From positions 118,286 through 182,285 of the forward strand of contig JABABU010000026.1 in the NCBI GenBank assembly GCA_014238065.1: a stretch of DNA of 64,000 nucleotides. Reading direction: 5' to 3'. Positions 37,576 through 45,970 of the stretch are shown one piece after another. The first letter of the stretch is position 1; every line of letters begins with the position of its first letter. Position numbers and translations under genes: made by a program. The notes beneath the pieces are model-generated. The model saw only the letters and a list, made by a program, of their open reading frames with translations. It was not told where the DNA came from and did not search any database. This stretch comes from Actinomycetota bacterium (GTDB lineage: Bacteria > Actinomycetota > Acidimicrobiia > Acidimicrobiales > Poriferisodalaceae).

Positions 37576-38457
37576 ATGGCAGGAAGCGCACACGAGAGCA
37601 TGTGGATCACGCTGCTCGGCACTGGTGGACCGAGACCAGATCCGACGCGGCAGGCGCCTGCGAACCTGGTACAAGCAGGCGGACTGAACATCGTGGTCGA
37701 CGCGGGGCGCGGCGTTGCCTCACAGCTGGCGAAGGCAGGCGTGAGGATGCCGGAGGTCGACGTCATCGTTGTGACGCATCATCACTTCGACCACATAGGA
37801 GGCCTCGGCGATCTGATCATGTCGGCATGGAACATCGGCCGGTCAGGACCGATTCGCGTGGTCGGCCCGCCCGGCACTCGCGAGGTCATCTCGGCATTGC
37901 TCGAGGGCGTGTACTGGCGTGACGTGAACTACCGCATCGTCGAAGAGCGGGCCCAAGGGCACTCCATGGAACCACCGATGGAGATGCTCGAGATCGATGA
38001 GCTCTTGAGCGCGACTGTCGACCTCGGCCGCGGGGTCGAGCTGACCGTCGGTGAGGTCGAACACGGAAGCGCGGCGCTGAATCTGTCCGTGGAGGAATGG
38101 GCGACGATCGGGTGCAGGATCGAGTTCGGCGGTCGATCGATCGCCATCTCCGGCGATGCTGTGGCGGGAAAGCAACTCCACGAACTCGCCAAGGACGCCG
38201 ACCTTCTGGTGATGTGTGCCTACGTCGCGGCCAGCGAGATCGACAACGAGGGCACTCGCTTCCTGACCGAGCATGTACTTGCCGGAGCACCTCAGGCGGC
38301 ACAGGTCGCGCAGGACGCTTCGGTTGCGCGCCTCGCGCTCACGCACATCAGAGAGAAGACAGACTCCGATGTCCAGCGTATGTGTGCTGAGCTCGCAGAC
38401 ATCTTCGACGGTGAGGTCATCGCAGGTGTCGACATGATGATCATTGAGGTTCCATGA
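37576..38457 (+). CDS. Metallo-beta-lactamase-fold hydrolase (RNase Z/AtsA-like)
   Basis: A 293-residue MBL protein. Metal motif VVTHHHFDHIGGLGDL (HxHxDH) at about residues 67-80; later ISGDAV (Asp) and a C-terminal LTHIRE (His). The fold start WITLLGTGGPRPDPTRQ is typical of the RNase Z/arylsulfatase-type subgroup, here without an exosite arm. Likely a hydrolase of a small ester, lactone or thioester rather than tRNA processing. Its stop overlaps the start of the cupin DMSP-lyase-like gene (ATGA), so both belong to one pathway. Confidence 0.85.
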   Translation: MAGSAHESMWITLLGTGGPRPDPTRQAPANLVQAGGLNIVVDAGRGVASQLAKAGVRMPEVDVIVVTHHHFDHIGGLGDLIMSAWNIGRSGPIRVVGPPGTREVISALLEGVYWRDVNYRIVEERAQGHSMEPPMEMLEIDELLSATVDLGRGVELTVGEVEHGSAALNLSVEEWATIGCRIEFGGRSIAISGDAVAGKQLHELAKDADLLVMCAYVAASEIDNEGTRFLTEHVLAGAPQAAQVAQDASVARLALTHIREKTDSDVQRMCAELADIFDGEVIAGVDMMIIEVP

Positions 38458-39095
38458 CGATGACAACCCCACAGGAACATCACGAAGGGCTCGTCGAACT
38501 GCTGCAAGTTGCCGCGATTCGAAACCAATCTGTTGGTGCTGCCGGACATCTCGCGACGGCGGTCGAACGGCTGGGTCAGTTGACTGAACCGGCTCCCGTT
38601 CGACCCGCGACGAGATCCGTTGTGACCGAGCACCTCGATCGAGCTGTCAGCCTGGCCGACGCCGCCAACGCTGAACTGGCCGGCGCTGTCTTTGCAGCGA
38701 GAGAGACGCTCCATTGGCGAGTGGCGTACGAGGGTGTCGAAGGCGATGAAGCTTTCACCCACTTTCGAAAGAACTATGCGTTCGCGCTGCTCGTTGCCGC
38801 CGACCCGGATGCCCCGGCGCCGTTCCACCATCCCGAACTCGCCATGGGTTTCTCCCTGCAGGCACCGAACGTGCATTACGGGATGCACCACCACCTCGCG
38901 GTCGAGATCTACAACATCATCGGAGGCACCGGTGAGTGGAAGCGCAACGAAGGTCCCTGGACGCCACGCCCACCGGGCTCGGTGATCCTTCACGAGGCCT
39001 GGGACGACCACGGGATGAACACGACCGACCAGCCGACGTTGACGTGGTGGACGTGGGTCACCGACGTCACCAACAGCACTCCTGTGATGACCTGA
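38454..39095 (+). CDS. Cupin protein of the DddQ/DddL DMSP lyase family (candidate)
   Basis: A 213-residue protein: a helical N-terminal part and a C-terminal single cupin. Active-site residues Tyr142, His147, Glu151 and Tyr153 (stretch HYGMHHHLAVEIY) have the same spacing as Tyr120, His125, Glu129 and Tyr131 of DddQ (constant offset 22, from memory). The last metal His is at 186 (EAWDDHGMNT), one residue off. GEWKRNEGPWTPRPPGS matches the GEaeWr...WrprgPG pattern of that family. Expected reaction: cleavage of dimethylsulfoniopropionate to dimethyl sulfide and acrylate. It is translationally coupled to the MBL gene. An alternative is a different C-S or C-O lyase with the same fold. Confidence 0.68.
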   Translation: MTMTTPQEHHEGLVELLQVAAIRNQSVGAAGHLATAVERLGQLTEPAPVRPATRSVVTEHLDRAVSLADAANAELAGAVFAARETLHWRVAYEGVEGDEAFTHFRKNYAFALLVAADPDAPAPFHHPELAMGFSLQAPNVHYGMHHHLAVEIYNIIGGTGEWKRNEGPWTPRPPGSVILHEAWDDHGMNTTDQPTLTWWTWVTDVTNSTPVMT

Positions 39096-39101
39096 ACAGC
39101 T

Positions 39102-39584
39102 CTAGCGCTGTCCCTCCACAGACATCTTGATCCTCGCGAGCGTGGCCTCGACCGCTCCGACCATGGTCTTCGACCGACGGCCAAGCGTCTCGTAGAGGAA
39201 CCTCTCTTTGCCGACATATTGGGGGTAACTGAACGACTCGGTCACGACCGTGCCGTCAGCGTGCTTGGCGAATTCGTATCGCCACGTCGAATGACTCTCG
39301 GTGATGAACTCGAAGACCTGTCCAGGGATGCAGGCCGTCACCTCCGACATCGTGCTCCACTTCTTGAGGGTGATCGGCCCGAGTTTGGCCGCGTTGTGAC
39401 CTTCGAACCTCGCTCCAACCGTTGGCCCTGTCGCCGGTGAAACCCAACTGCACCCGACACACTCGGGGCTCCATTCGCCCATGCGTTCGATGTCGGCGAT
39501 CGCGTCAAAGACCTCAATCGGTGCACTGCGGACGACTGTCGATGCAGAGCCATCGACGACTTCGTTGCCGGGAGTATGAGCCAT
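39102..39584 (-). CDS. SRPBCC (START-like) family protein
   Basis: A 160-residue helix-grip fold protein of the polyketide cyclase/dehydrase type. It begins TVVRSAPIEVFDAIADIERM with GEWSPEC, has VGARFEGHNAAKLGPITLKK in mid-strand and ends with the long helix ETLGRRSKTMVGAVEATLAR. Such proteins bind hydrophobic small molecules in a cavity; enzymatic activity is not implied. A TAGACC box 6 nt before the ATG suggests its own promoter. It converges with the cupin gene, with 6 bp between the stops. Confidence 0.82.
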   Translation of the reverse strand: MAHTPGNEVVDGSASTVVRSAPIEVFDAIADIERMGEWSPECVGCSWVSPATGPTVGARFEGHNAAKLGPITLKKWSTMSEVTACIPGQVFEFITESHSTWRYEFAKHADGTVVTESFSYPQYVGKERFLYETLGRRSKTMVGAVEATLARIKMSVEGQR

Positions 39585-39666
39585 CGGGCAGGTCTACCAA
39601 CCAGACTCGATCCCGTGCAAAGCCACGGCCGCGGCAAGAGCATCGTCACCACATCATTCCGCGCAA

Positions 39667-39672
39667 TAGATT
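39667..39672 (+). promoter_or_regulatory. -10-like box of the Ldh2-family gene
   Basis: TAGATT, 6 nt upstream of ATG 39679. Confidence 0.5.
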
Positions 39673-39678
39673 CCGTGC

Positions 39679-40758
39679 ATGCCGGTCGAGAGATTCACTG
39701 TTCCTGACGACATCGCAATTCGAGTCGATCAGGCCACGATGCGCGCCGCGGTCGAGAACATCTTCGAAGGTGTCGGCATGCCACGCCCCGATGCCGAGCA
39801 GGCTGCCGACACGCTGCTGTACGCGGACCTCCGTGGAATCGACTCGCACGGTGTCAGCAACATGTTCCCGATCTACATGCACTGGTTTCGCGACGGCCAT
39901 CTGAACCCGACGGCCGAACCGCAGATCATCAGGGAAGCACCGGCGGTCGCAACGATCGACGACGACTGTGGTCTCGGTCTCGCGATGGGGCCACGCGCAA
40001 TGGACCTCGCCATCGAAAAAGCGCGGCAATGCGGCATCGGATCGGTATCTGTCACCAACGGACGCCACTACGGGGCCGCGTCGTATCACGCTCACCGAGC
40101 GATACCCCACAGGATGATCGGCATCTCGATGACTATCGGCGGCCTTCAGGTGCTGCCGACGTTCGGTGCGAAGCCGATGGTCGGCCTGAACCCGATCTCG
40201 GTGGCGGTCGGCGCTGGTGACGAACCCCCGTTCATCTTCGACGCATCGATGAGTTCCGTTGCAGGCAACAAGATCCGAATCGCCAGGAGACTCGGGGCAA
40301 CGGTGCTCCCTGGCTGGATTGCCGATGTCGACGGGACCCCGATCCTCGAGGAGGGCGAGGTCCCGAAGGAATACCACATGCTCCCTTCGGGAGGCACCCG
40401 CGACGGAGGGTCGCACAAGGGTTACGGCCTCGCGGTGATGGTCGATGTTCTCTGCGGCGTACTCGCCGGCGATCCGCCCGGTTTCATGCGTGCGGGCGCC
40501 GACGTCGGACATCACTTCACCGCCTACAACATCGAGGCGTTCTGCGACCCTGACGAGTTCGACACTCACATGCGCGATTTTGTGGTCGGCCTCAGGGACA
40601 CTCCGCCGGCTCCCGGGCACCATCGGGTCGTGTACGCCGGCCTGGAGGAACACGAGACCGAGGTCGAACGTCGCAAGACCGGGATTCCGTATCATCCTGA
40701 CGTCCTTCAGTTCTTCAGGAAGACGGCAGACGAACTCGGCGTCGATCACGCGCTCTAA
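39679..40758 (+). CDS. Malate/L-lactate dehydrogenase family oxidoreductase (Ldh2)
   Basis: A 359-residue NAD(P)-dependent enzyme of the YlbC/Ldh2 fold, unrelated to classical LDH. Conserved blocks: LLYADLRGIDSHGVSNM with the catalytic His near residue 55, VSVTNGRHYGAASYHA, LPTFGAKPMVGLNPIS and GGSHKGYGLAVMVDVLCG. Family substrates include malate, 2,3-diketogulonate, ureidoglycolate, and delta-1-piperideine/pyrroline-2-carboxylate; the last would fit a proline or hydroxyproline pathway next to the enolase-superfamily genes (inference). Confidence 0.87.
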   Translation: MPVERFTVPDDIAIRVDQATMRAAVENIFEGVGMPRPDAEQAADTLLYADLRGIDSHGVSNMFPIYMHWFRDGHLNPTAEPQIIREAPAVATIDDDCGLGLAMGPRAMDLAIEKARQCGIGSVSVTNGRHYGAASYHAHRAIPHRMIGISMTIGGLQVLPTFGAKPMVGLNPISVAVGAGDEPPFIFDASMSSVAGNKIRIARRLGATVLPGWIADVDGTPILEEGEVPKEYHMLPSGGTRDGGSHKGYGLAVMVDVLCGVLAGDPPGFMRAGADVGHHFTAYNIEAFCDPDEFDTHMRDFVVGLRDTPPAPGHHRVVYAGLEEHETEVERRKTGIPYHPDVLQFFRKTADELGVDHAL

Positions 40759-40761
40759 TCT
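40756..40761 (+). promoter_or_regulatory. -10-like box of the thiol-dioxygenase-like gene
   Basis: TAATCT starts with the TAA stop of the preceding gene and lies 6 nt before ATG 40768, so this downstream gene may have its own start. Confidence 0.4.
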
Positions 40762-40767
40762 CTTCAC

Positions 40768-41325
40768 ATGAAGACACCGCAGGTTCTGACCGACTTCGTC
40801 GCGGCGTGTCGTCTTGCGGCGAAGGAGCCCGACGCCAGGTCGGCCATCGTCGAACTCATGCGCAGTCTCGTCATGGACACCGACAGCCTCTCAGCTGCGA
40901 TGCCTGCGATGGACACACACGATTCGTCGCCGGTCGGCACTCTCGGCGGCGACGTGACCCTGTTCGAGGACGACAGCGTCACGATCGTTCTGGTCGACAC
41001 CCTCCCCCATGTGCTGCAGCCACCGCACGACCACCTCATGACCGCCATCATCGGCATGTTCGAGGGCTGCGAGCAGCAGCGCTTCTGGTCACGAACCGCA
41101 GACGGAATCGCTCCTGCGGCGGGCCGCGATCTGCTCGCAGGTGAGGTGTTGGTCATCGGTACCGACGGCATCCACGCCATAGGTACGTGCGACGACATCG
41201 CCAGGGGCATCCACGTCTACCTCGGCTCCCTGAGCAACGTGGCTCGGTCGATCTTCCACCCAGAGACCCTCGAAGAGCAACCGCTGTCGATGGCTTTGTA
41301 CAACGACTACTGCCGGGCCGCCTGA
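40768..41325 (+). CDS. Cysteine-dioxygenase-like cupin protein
   Basis: A 185-residue double-stranded beta-helix protein of the predicted metal-dependent enzyme group related to thiol dioxygenases. Iron ligands are likely the two His in LPHVLQPPHDHLMTAIIG and a later His in GIHVYLGSL, with GIHAIGT between; FEGCEQQRFW matches the conserved G-E-Q strand of this group. Likely substrate: a small thiol such as 3-mercaptopropionate or cysteine. That would suit a DMSP context, since 3-mercaptopropionate is a demethylation product (inference). It starts 9 bp after the Ldh2 gene. Confidence 0.75.
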   Translation: MKTPQVLTDFVAACRLAAKEPDARSAIVELMRSLVMDTDSLSAAMPAMDTHDSSPVGTLGGDVTLFEDDSVTIVLVDTLPHVLQPPHDHLMTAIIGMFEGCEQQRFWSRTADGIAPAAGRDLLAGEVLVIGTDGIHAIGTCDDIARGIHVYLGSLSNVARSIFHPETLEEQPLSMALYNDYCRAA

Positions 41326-41541
41326 CACGCGTACTCACACTTGAATGACCTCATCGGAAACCGAGTCCATCCACGAGCAGCACTCACCGACCAGCGCAGC
41401 CGCGCGCTCGGGCCAACTCCGAGAGATCATTGAGGTTCGTCATCTGAACAGATGCTGTGGGAGCTGTGGGAGGGTCAACCCGATCACATGGCTTCGAAGC
41501 GGTACGATCCGCCGGCTTCATTGCTCTCTGGAAGGCCACCC

Positions 41542-42555
41542 ATGAGCGACACACCGGACTCGACACGAGACCAGCAGCTGCTGATGGATGGCATCTACTG
41601 GTATGGCATCCCGACTTTGTTCAGGGCCCCCCACGACGCAGATCCGTCAAACGCGGACATCGGGTTGGTTGGCGTGCCCCACTCGACCGGTAACGGCACG
41701 ACACAGCGCGACCAACACCTCGGTCCCCGCGCCGTGCGGAATGTCAGCGCCATCGGACGCAGGGTGCACAACAACTTCGGCATCGATCCGTGGAACGCGT
41801 GCCGCATCAACGACATCGGCGATGTTCCCCTCTCGGAGGGAAACAACAACGAGCGCTCGATCGAGATGATCACCGACTTCTATTCAAAGCTCGACGCTGC
41901 CGATTGCCGGCCAGTGTCGATCGGCGGCGACCACTCCATCACCGGCGGCATCCTGCAAGCCCTCGGCGGTTCAGAGTCGAAGCTGACCGGTGGCGAAAAA
42001 GCCTGCCTCCTGCACTTCGATGCGCACACCGATGCCTTTCACAACATCCCGCACTTCATGGGAGCGGTGAAATCGGCCGCGCACTGGGCCAGCTACCTCG
42101 TGACCGACGGTCACGTCGACCCCGAACACAGCGTCCAAGTCGGCATCAGGGGCAACACTCGCAGCCTCGAATGGCTCGATCCGAGCTACTCACTTGGCTA
42201 CGAAGTGATCCGCAAGACCGACTACGACGACATCGGCGCCGAGCGAGTGATGGAGATCATCGACGAACGCATTGGCGATCGACCGCTGTACATCACATTC
42301 GACCTCGACTGCCTCGACCCGACCGTCGCGCCGGGCGTCGCCAACATCGAAGCGGGGATTGAAGGCTTCGGCATCGACCAGGTGATCGAACTCCTGCGTA
42401 GCGTCAGAGGCAAGAACATCATCGGTGGGGATGTGGTCTGCCTCATGCCAACCGTCGATTCACCGAACCAGATCACGTCGTACCGATCGATGGCGATCAT
42501 GTTCGAGATCCTCAGCCTGATTGCCGATCGGATCACCACTGGAACCGACCCGTGA
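41542..42555 (+). CDS. Ureohydrolase (agmatinase/guanidinobutyrase family)
   Basis: A 337-residue Mn-dependent amidinohydrolase (guanidino compound + water to amine + urea). The dinuclear metal site is complete: IGGDHSITGG, LLHFDAHTDAFHN and TFDLDCLDPTVAPG. The usual GTPxxGG segment that follows in agmatinases and arginases is replaced by VANIEAGIEGFG, so the substrate pocket is unusual. GGAAGG about 8 nt before ATG 41542 sets the start; an upstream in-frame ATG at 41452 lacks one. First gene of a five-gene operon with methyltransferase, flavin monooxygenase, deacetylase and hydrolase. Confidence 0.85.
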   Translation: MSDTPDSTRDQQLLMDGIYWYGIPTLFRAPHDADPSNADIGLVGVPHSTGNGTTQRDQHLGPRAVRNVSAIGRRVHNNFGIDPWNACRINDIGDVPLSEGNNNERSIEMITDFYSKLDAADCRPVSIGGDHSITGGILQALGGSESKLTGGEKACLLHFDAHTDAFHNIPHFMGAVKSAAHWASYLVTDGHVDPEHSVQVGIRGNTRSLEWLDPSYSLGYEVIRKTDYDDIGAERVMEIIDERIGDRPLYITFDLDCLDPTVAPGVANIEAGIEGFGIDQVIELLRSVRGKNIIGGDVVCLMPTVDSPNQITSYRSMAIMFEILSLIADRITTGTDP

Positions 42556-43187
42556 TCGACGCCGAGGAGGGCGACCGCTTCTTCGACCACGCCTACGCCA
42601 TCTCGACGACCGAGGAGACTCTCGATCACTACGCCCGCTTCGCCGAGGTGTACGACGTGGAGGTCACCGAGCAGGGGTATGCCCAGCCTCGTCGAACTGT
42701 GGAGATGCTGGCTCGGTACGACGTGCAGGCCCATGCGAAGGTTCTCGACGTCGGCTGTGGGACAGGACTCTCGGGCATTGCGCTCGGAGAGGCCGGTTTC
42801 ACCGACATCGACGGCTGCGACTACTCGAGCGAGATGCTGGAACTCGCCCGACCTCTGAACATCTACGGCCGGCTGTTCTGGGCCGACCTCAACCAGCCAC
42901 CGATCGATGTTCCCGACGCTGCATACGACGTGGCGACAGCTGTAGGGATCTTCGCCGGAGGGCACTTGGTAGTTGACGCAATGGACGAGATCCTGCGCTG
43001 CGTTTCACCGGGAGGCGTCTACGTCGCGGCGATGAACGAGATGTTCTACGAAGATGCCGGCGTGGCAGCAAAACTCGATTCGCTCCAACACGCCGGAACG
43101 GTGACCGACGTCATCGCAGAGCATGGCGAGCACATGCCAGGCCTCGGCATCTCCGGGTGGGTCATCGCCATGAAAAAGGTGCGCTGA
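42552..43187 (+). CDS. Class I SAM-dependent methyltransferase
   Basis: A 211-residue methyltransferase with motif I VLDVGCGTGLSGIALGEAGF (about residues 62-80) and GCDYSSEMLELA for the acidic ribose-binding position. It resembles Williams-Beuren-type small-molecule methyltransferases. The start is GTG overlapping the stop of the ureohydrolase (GTGA), so it is translationally coupled. The product of the ureohydrolase (an amine) would be an attractive acceptor, but this is inference. Confidence 0.85.
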   Translation: MIDAEEGDRFFDHAYAISTTEETLDHYARFAEVYDVEVTEQGYAQPRRTVEMLARYDVQAHAKVLDVGCGTGLSGIALGEAGFTDIDGCDYSSEMLELARPLNIYGRLFWADLNQPPIDVPDAAYDVATAVGIFAGGHLVVDAMDEILRCVSPGGVYVAAMNEMFYEDAGVAAKLDSLQHAGTVTDVIAEHGEHMPGLGISGWVIAMKKVR

Positions 43188-43191
43188 GCCG

Positions 43192-44217
43192 GTGGAGTTC
43201 AATCACTTCCTCTCGTCGTATCTCCCCGACCCGAACTACGGAGGAAAGCGACTGTTCGACGACATGGTCGAGCAGGCCAAGACAGCCGATCGGCTCGGCT
43301 ACCAGAGCGTGTCGATTCCCGAGCACCACCTCATCAACATCTTGCTGTCGCCGGCCCCTCTACAGATGGCGGTGAAGGTCGCCTGTGAGACCCACCACGT
43401 CGACATCGTGACGTCCGTTGCGGTACTGCCGCTGCACGACATGCGTGTCTTTGCCGGAGAGGTCGCCCAAGCCGACATCCTCACCGACGGGCGTTTGGTC
43501 CTCGGCGTCGGGCGTGGCGCCTTCGCGTACGAGATCGAACGTATGGGCCTCCCGATGGAGGAGACCAGGGCGAAGTTCGACGAGTCGCTCGACGTCCTGA
43601 TCGCCCTGCTGACTGAACAGGAGGTGAGCTGGCATGGGAGGTACTACGACTTCGAGTCACTCACCACGATGCCAAGGCCGATGACCCAGCCGATGCCGCG
43701 GATGATGATCGCGACCATGAACCCGCCAGGAATAGGTGCATCGACAAGGCGTGGGTTCAACATTCAGACCACGGCACTGTCAGGATCATCCGACATGTTC
43801 CGTGGTCAGGTCGAGGCGCACAAACAGGCGAAGGCCGAGATGGGCGCTGCCGGCGAACACCTCAGAATCATTGCGTCGCGAGTCGCGTACTGCGCCAGGG
43901 ACGCGGCAGACGCGCGGCACAAGCTCGAGCTCGCTCACGACTACTACAGCCGGTTCGACAACGTGTTCACCGGGCCTGGCATCGTGCAGAATGGCTGCAT
44001 TACACCGCTAGAGCGCGACCAGACCATCGACGAACTCGACGATGTCATCCTCATCTGCCCGCCGGAGGAGATGGTCGACAAGATGGCCACGTATGAGGAC
44101 CTCGGCGTCGATGAGTTCATCATGAGCTCGAACATCGGTCAGAGTCAGGAAGAACACATCGAGTCGATGGAGCGTCTGGCCGCAGAGGTCATGCCGCACT
44201 TCAGCCGTCGAACCTGA
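43192..44217 (+). CDS. Luciferase-like (LLM class) flavin-dependent monooxygenase
   Basis: A 341-residue bacterial-luciferase-fold enzyme starting at GTG 43192: YQSVSIPEHHLINILLSPAP, GRLVLGVGRGAFAYEIERMG and RFDESLDVLIALLTEQE-like helices followed by the GRYYDFESLTTMPRPM strand. It uses FMNH2 or F420 and O2 to hydroxylate or cleave small organic substrates. It is 4 bp after the methyltransferase gene and within the same operon. Substrate unknown. Confidence 0.87.
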   Translation: MEFNHFLSSYLPDPNYGGKRLFDDMVEQAKTADRLGYQSVSIPEHHLINILLSPAPLQMAVKVACETHHVDIVTSVAVLPLHDMRVFAGEVAQADILTDGRLVLGVGRGAFAYEIERMGLPMEETRAKFDESLDVLIALLTEQEVSWHGRYYDFESLTTMPRPMTQPMPRMMIATMNPPGIGASTRRGFNIQTTALSGSSDMFRGQVEAHKQAKAEMGAAGEHLRIIASRVAYCARDAADARHKLELAHDYYSRFDNVFTGPGIVQNGCITPLERDQTIDELDDVILICPPEEMVDKMATYEDLGVDEFIMSSNIGQSQEEHIESMERLAAEVMPHFSRRT

Positions 44218-44232
44218 CGAACAGGGAGAATC

Positions 44233-45138
44233 GTGACTGGTTTGGACGACAAGAAGCCGTACGAATGGACCGATGCCGAGGTGGCCGAGGTCGTTGGCCG
44301 AGTCAGAGCAGGGCGATCGCTGAAGCCCGCATCGTGGCCGGGTGGGGCACGGGCCGCGGTCGGGTTGTCGTTCGATTCGGATCACGAGTCGATTCCGTTA
44401 GTCACTCGGCAGATGTCACCCGGACAGCTGTCGCAGGGCGAGTACGGAGCTCGCGTGTCCGTGCCGCGCATCACAGCGATCCTCGATCGTCACGACATCA
44501 AGGCGACCTTCTTCACCCCGGCCATGGTCGCCACTCTGCACCCGAACGAACCGCGATCATTGGCCGAGGCCGGCCACGAGATCGGGATCCACGGTTGGAT
44601 TCACGAGCTCAACAGCTCACTTGACTACGTCACCGAACGCGATCTGCAGATGCGCGCCGCCGATCGGCTCGAGGAGATCAGCGGGCAGAGGCCAGTGGGC
44701 ATCAGGACACCGTCGTGGGACTTCAGCCCGCACACCCTCTCGATCACCCGCGAGATGGGCCTGCTGTACGACTCGTCGCTGATGGCCGACGACGAGCCCT
44801 ACGAGATCCTCGAGAACGGCGAGCCGACGGGGATCGTCGAGTTGCCACCAGAGTGGATCCGCGACGACTACGTCTACTTCGGCATGCAGCGGCAGACGAC
44901 CGTCCGGCCGCACACTCCCCCTTCATCGGTGCTCGAGATCTTCTCGGCCGAGTTCGACGGCGCTTACCGAGAAGGCGGCACCTTCATCCTCACGATGCAC
45001 CCACATGTGATCGGCCACAGATCGCGGATCTCGATGCTCGAGGGTCTGGTCGAATACATGCGTGGGCACGACGATGTCTGGTTCGCAACACACGCAGAGA
45101 TCGCCGAGTACTGCCTCGAACAGGGACGGCGTGGCTGA
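44233..45138 (+). CDS. Polysaccharide deacetylase family protein
   Basis: A 301-residue NodB-fold protein. Metal site: Asp in GLSFDSDHES and the two His in HEIGIHGWIHEL. RTPSWDFSPHTL is the conserved Arg/Trp strand, and LTMHPHVIGHRSR the C-terminal His block. There is no signal peptide, and it resembles the cytoplasmic peptidoglycan-deacetylase-like/PuuE subgroup that acts on small amides rather than cell wall. An AGGGAGAATC ribosome site precedes the start 15 bp after the monooxygenase. Confidence 0.85.
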   Translation: MTGLDDKKPYEWTDAEVAEVVGRVRAGRSLKPASWPGGARAAVGLSFDSDHESIPLVTRQMSPGQLSQGEYGARVSVPRITAILDRHDIKATFFTPAMVATLHPNEPRSLAEAGHEIGIHGWIHELNSSLDYVTERDLQMRAADRLEEISGQRPVGIRTPSWDFSPHTLSITREMGLLYDSSLMADDEPYEILENGEPTGIVELPPEWIRDDYVYFGMQRQTTVRPHTPPSSVLEIFSAEFDGAYREGGTFILTMHPHVIGHRSRISMLEGLVEYMRGHDDVWFATHAEIAEYCLEQGRRG

Positions 45139-45911
45139 TGGCGGCCATCGACGTCGCTTACACGGTGACAGGTCAGGGGCCGCCGCTGTACATGGTTCAC
45201 GGCATCGGATCGCGGAAGTCGACTTGGGATGCGCTCACTGCCGAGCTCAGCAAGCACTTCACGTGCGTCGCATACGACCTGCGCGGCCATGGTGAGAGCC
45301 CGATTCCAGAGACCCCCTACACGCTCGATGACCTCATCGAGGATCTCGAGGCGCTTCGCCAGCGGTTGGGTCACACCCGGATCCACATCATCGGCCACTC
45401 TCTCGGCGGGATGATCGGACCTGGTTACGCGCTCACCCATCCCGACCACACGTTGACGGTCGGCCTCCTGTCGACGGCAGCCGGCCGAACCGGTGATGAT
45501 TCATCTCGGGTCAAGGCGGTGGTGAAACGGATGGAGGACGAAGGTGTCGGCCCCGTGCTGCCTGCCCTCGTCGCCCGCTGGTACACCGACGAGTTCGCCT
45601 CAGCTCGGCCTGATGCGATCGAGGCGCGAATCAAGCAGGTCGTCGACACGCCAGAGCAAGTGTTCCTCGCTGTGTTCCATGTGTACGCCGAGACCGAGAT
45701 GGCACCGTGGTTGAGTGACGTCACCCATCCCTGTCTCGTGCTCACCGGCGAATTCGATCCGGGCTGCCCGCCACGGCTGAACGAGTTCATCCACTCCCAA
45801 CTCCCCGAAAGCGAGTTGGTGATACTCGACGGCCTCCGGCACTCGATCCTGGTCGAAGCCCCCGACCGCGTCGCCGCTCCCGTGAAGGACTTCCTCCTCC
45901 GCCACTCCTGA
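45138..45911 (+). CDS. Alpha/beta hydrolase
   Basis: A 257-residue alpha/beta hydrolase. The oxyanion segment MVHGIGSRKSTWD, DLRGHGESPIP and the nucleophile elbow IIGHSLGGMIG (Ser about residue 93) are visible; the acid Asp is in LTGEFDPGCPP and the His in LDGLRHSILVEAP. The start ATG overlaps the TGA of the deacetylase gene (TGATG). It resembles 3-oxoadipate enol-lactonase-like hydrolases. Last gene of the ureohydrolase operon; probably an ester or lactone hydrolase. Confidence 0.86.
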   Translation: MAAIDVAYTVTGQGPPLYMVHGIGSRKSTWDALTAELSKHFTCVAYDLRGHGESPIPETPYTLDDLIEDLEALRQRLGHTRIHIIGHSLGGMIGPGYALTHPDHTLTVGLLSTAAGRTGDDSSRVKAVVKRMEDEGVGPVLPALVARWYTDEFASARPDAIEARIKQVVDTPEQVFLAVFHVYAETEMAPWLSDVTHPCLVLTGEFDPGCPPRLNEFIHSQLPESELVILDGLRHSILVEAPDRVAAPVKDFLLRHS

Positions 45912-45970
45912 TCCGAGGGATGCCACTCTCGGACAGACCGATTCTCGGGACCTGACCCAGGACCGACGTC

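Noticed and set aside
35937..37922. 661-codon plus frame opposite MR/MLE 3 and the M24 gene
   Set aside because: Low-complexity antisense composition; both minus-strand genes have intact active-site motifs.
41345..41545. 66-codon frame with CCGSCG cluster overlapping the ureohydrolase start by ATGA
   Set aside because: Uses rare AGA/AGG codons for this GC-rich window, no ribosome site or homology, and the ureohydrolase has its own Shine-Dalgarno; overlap is probably chance.
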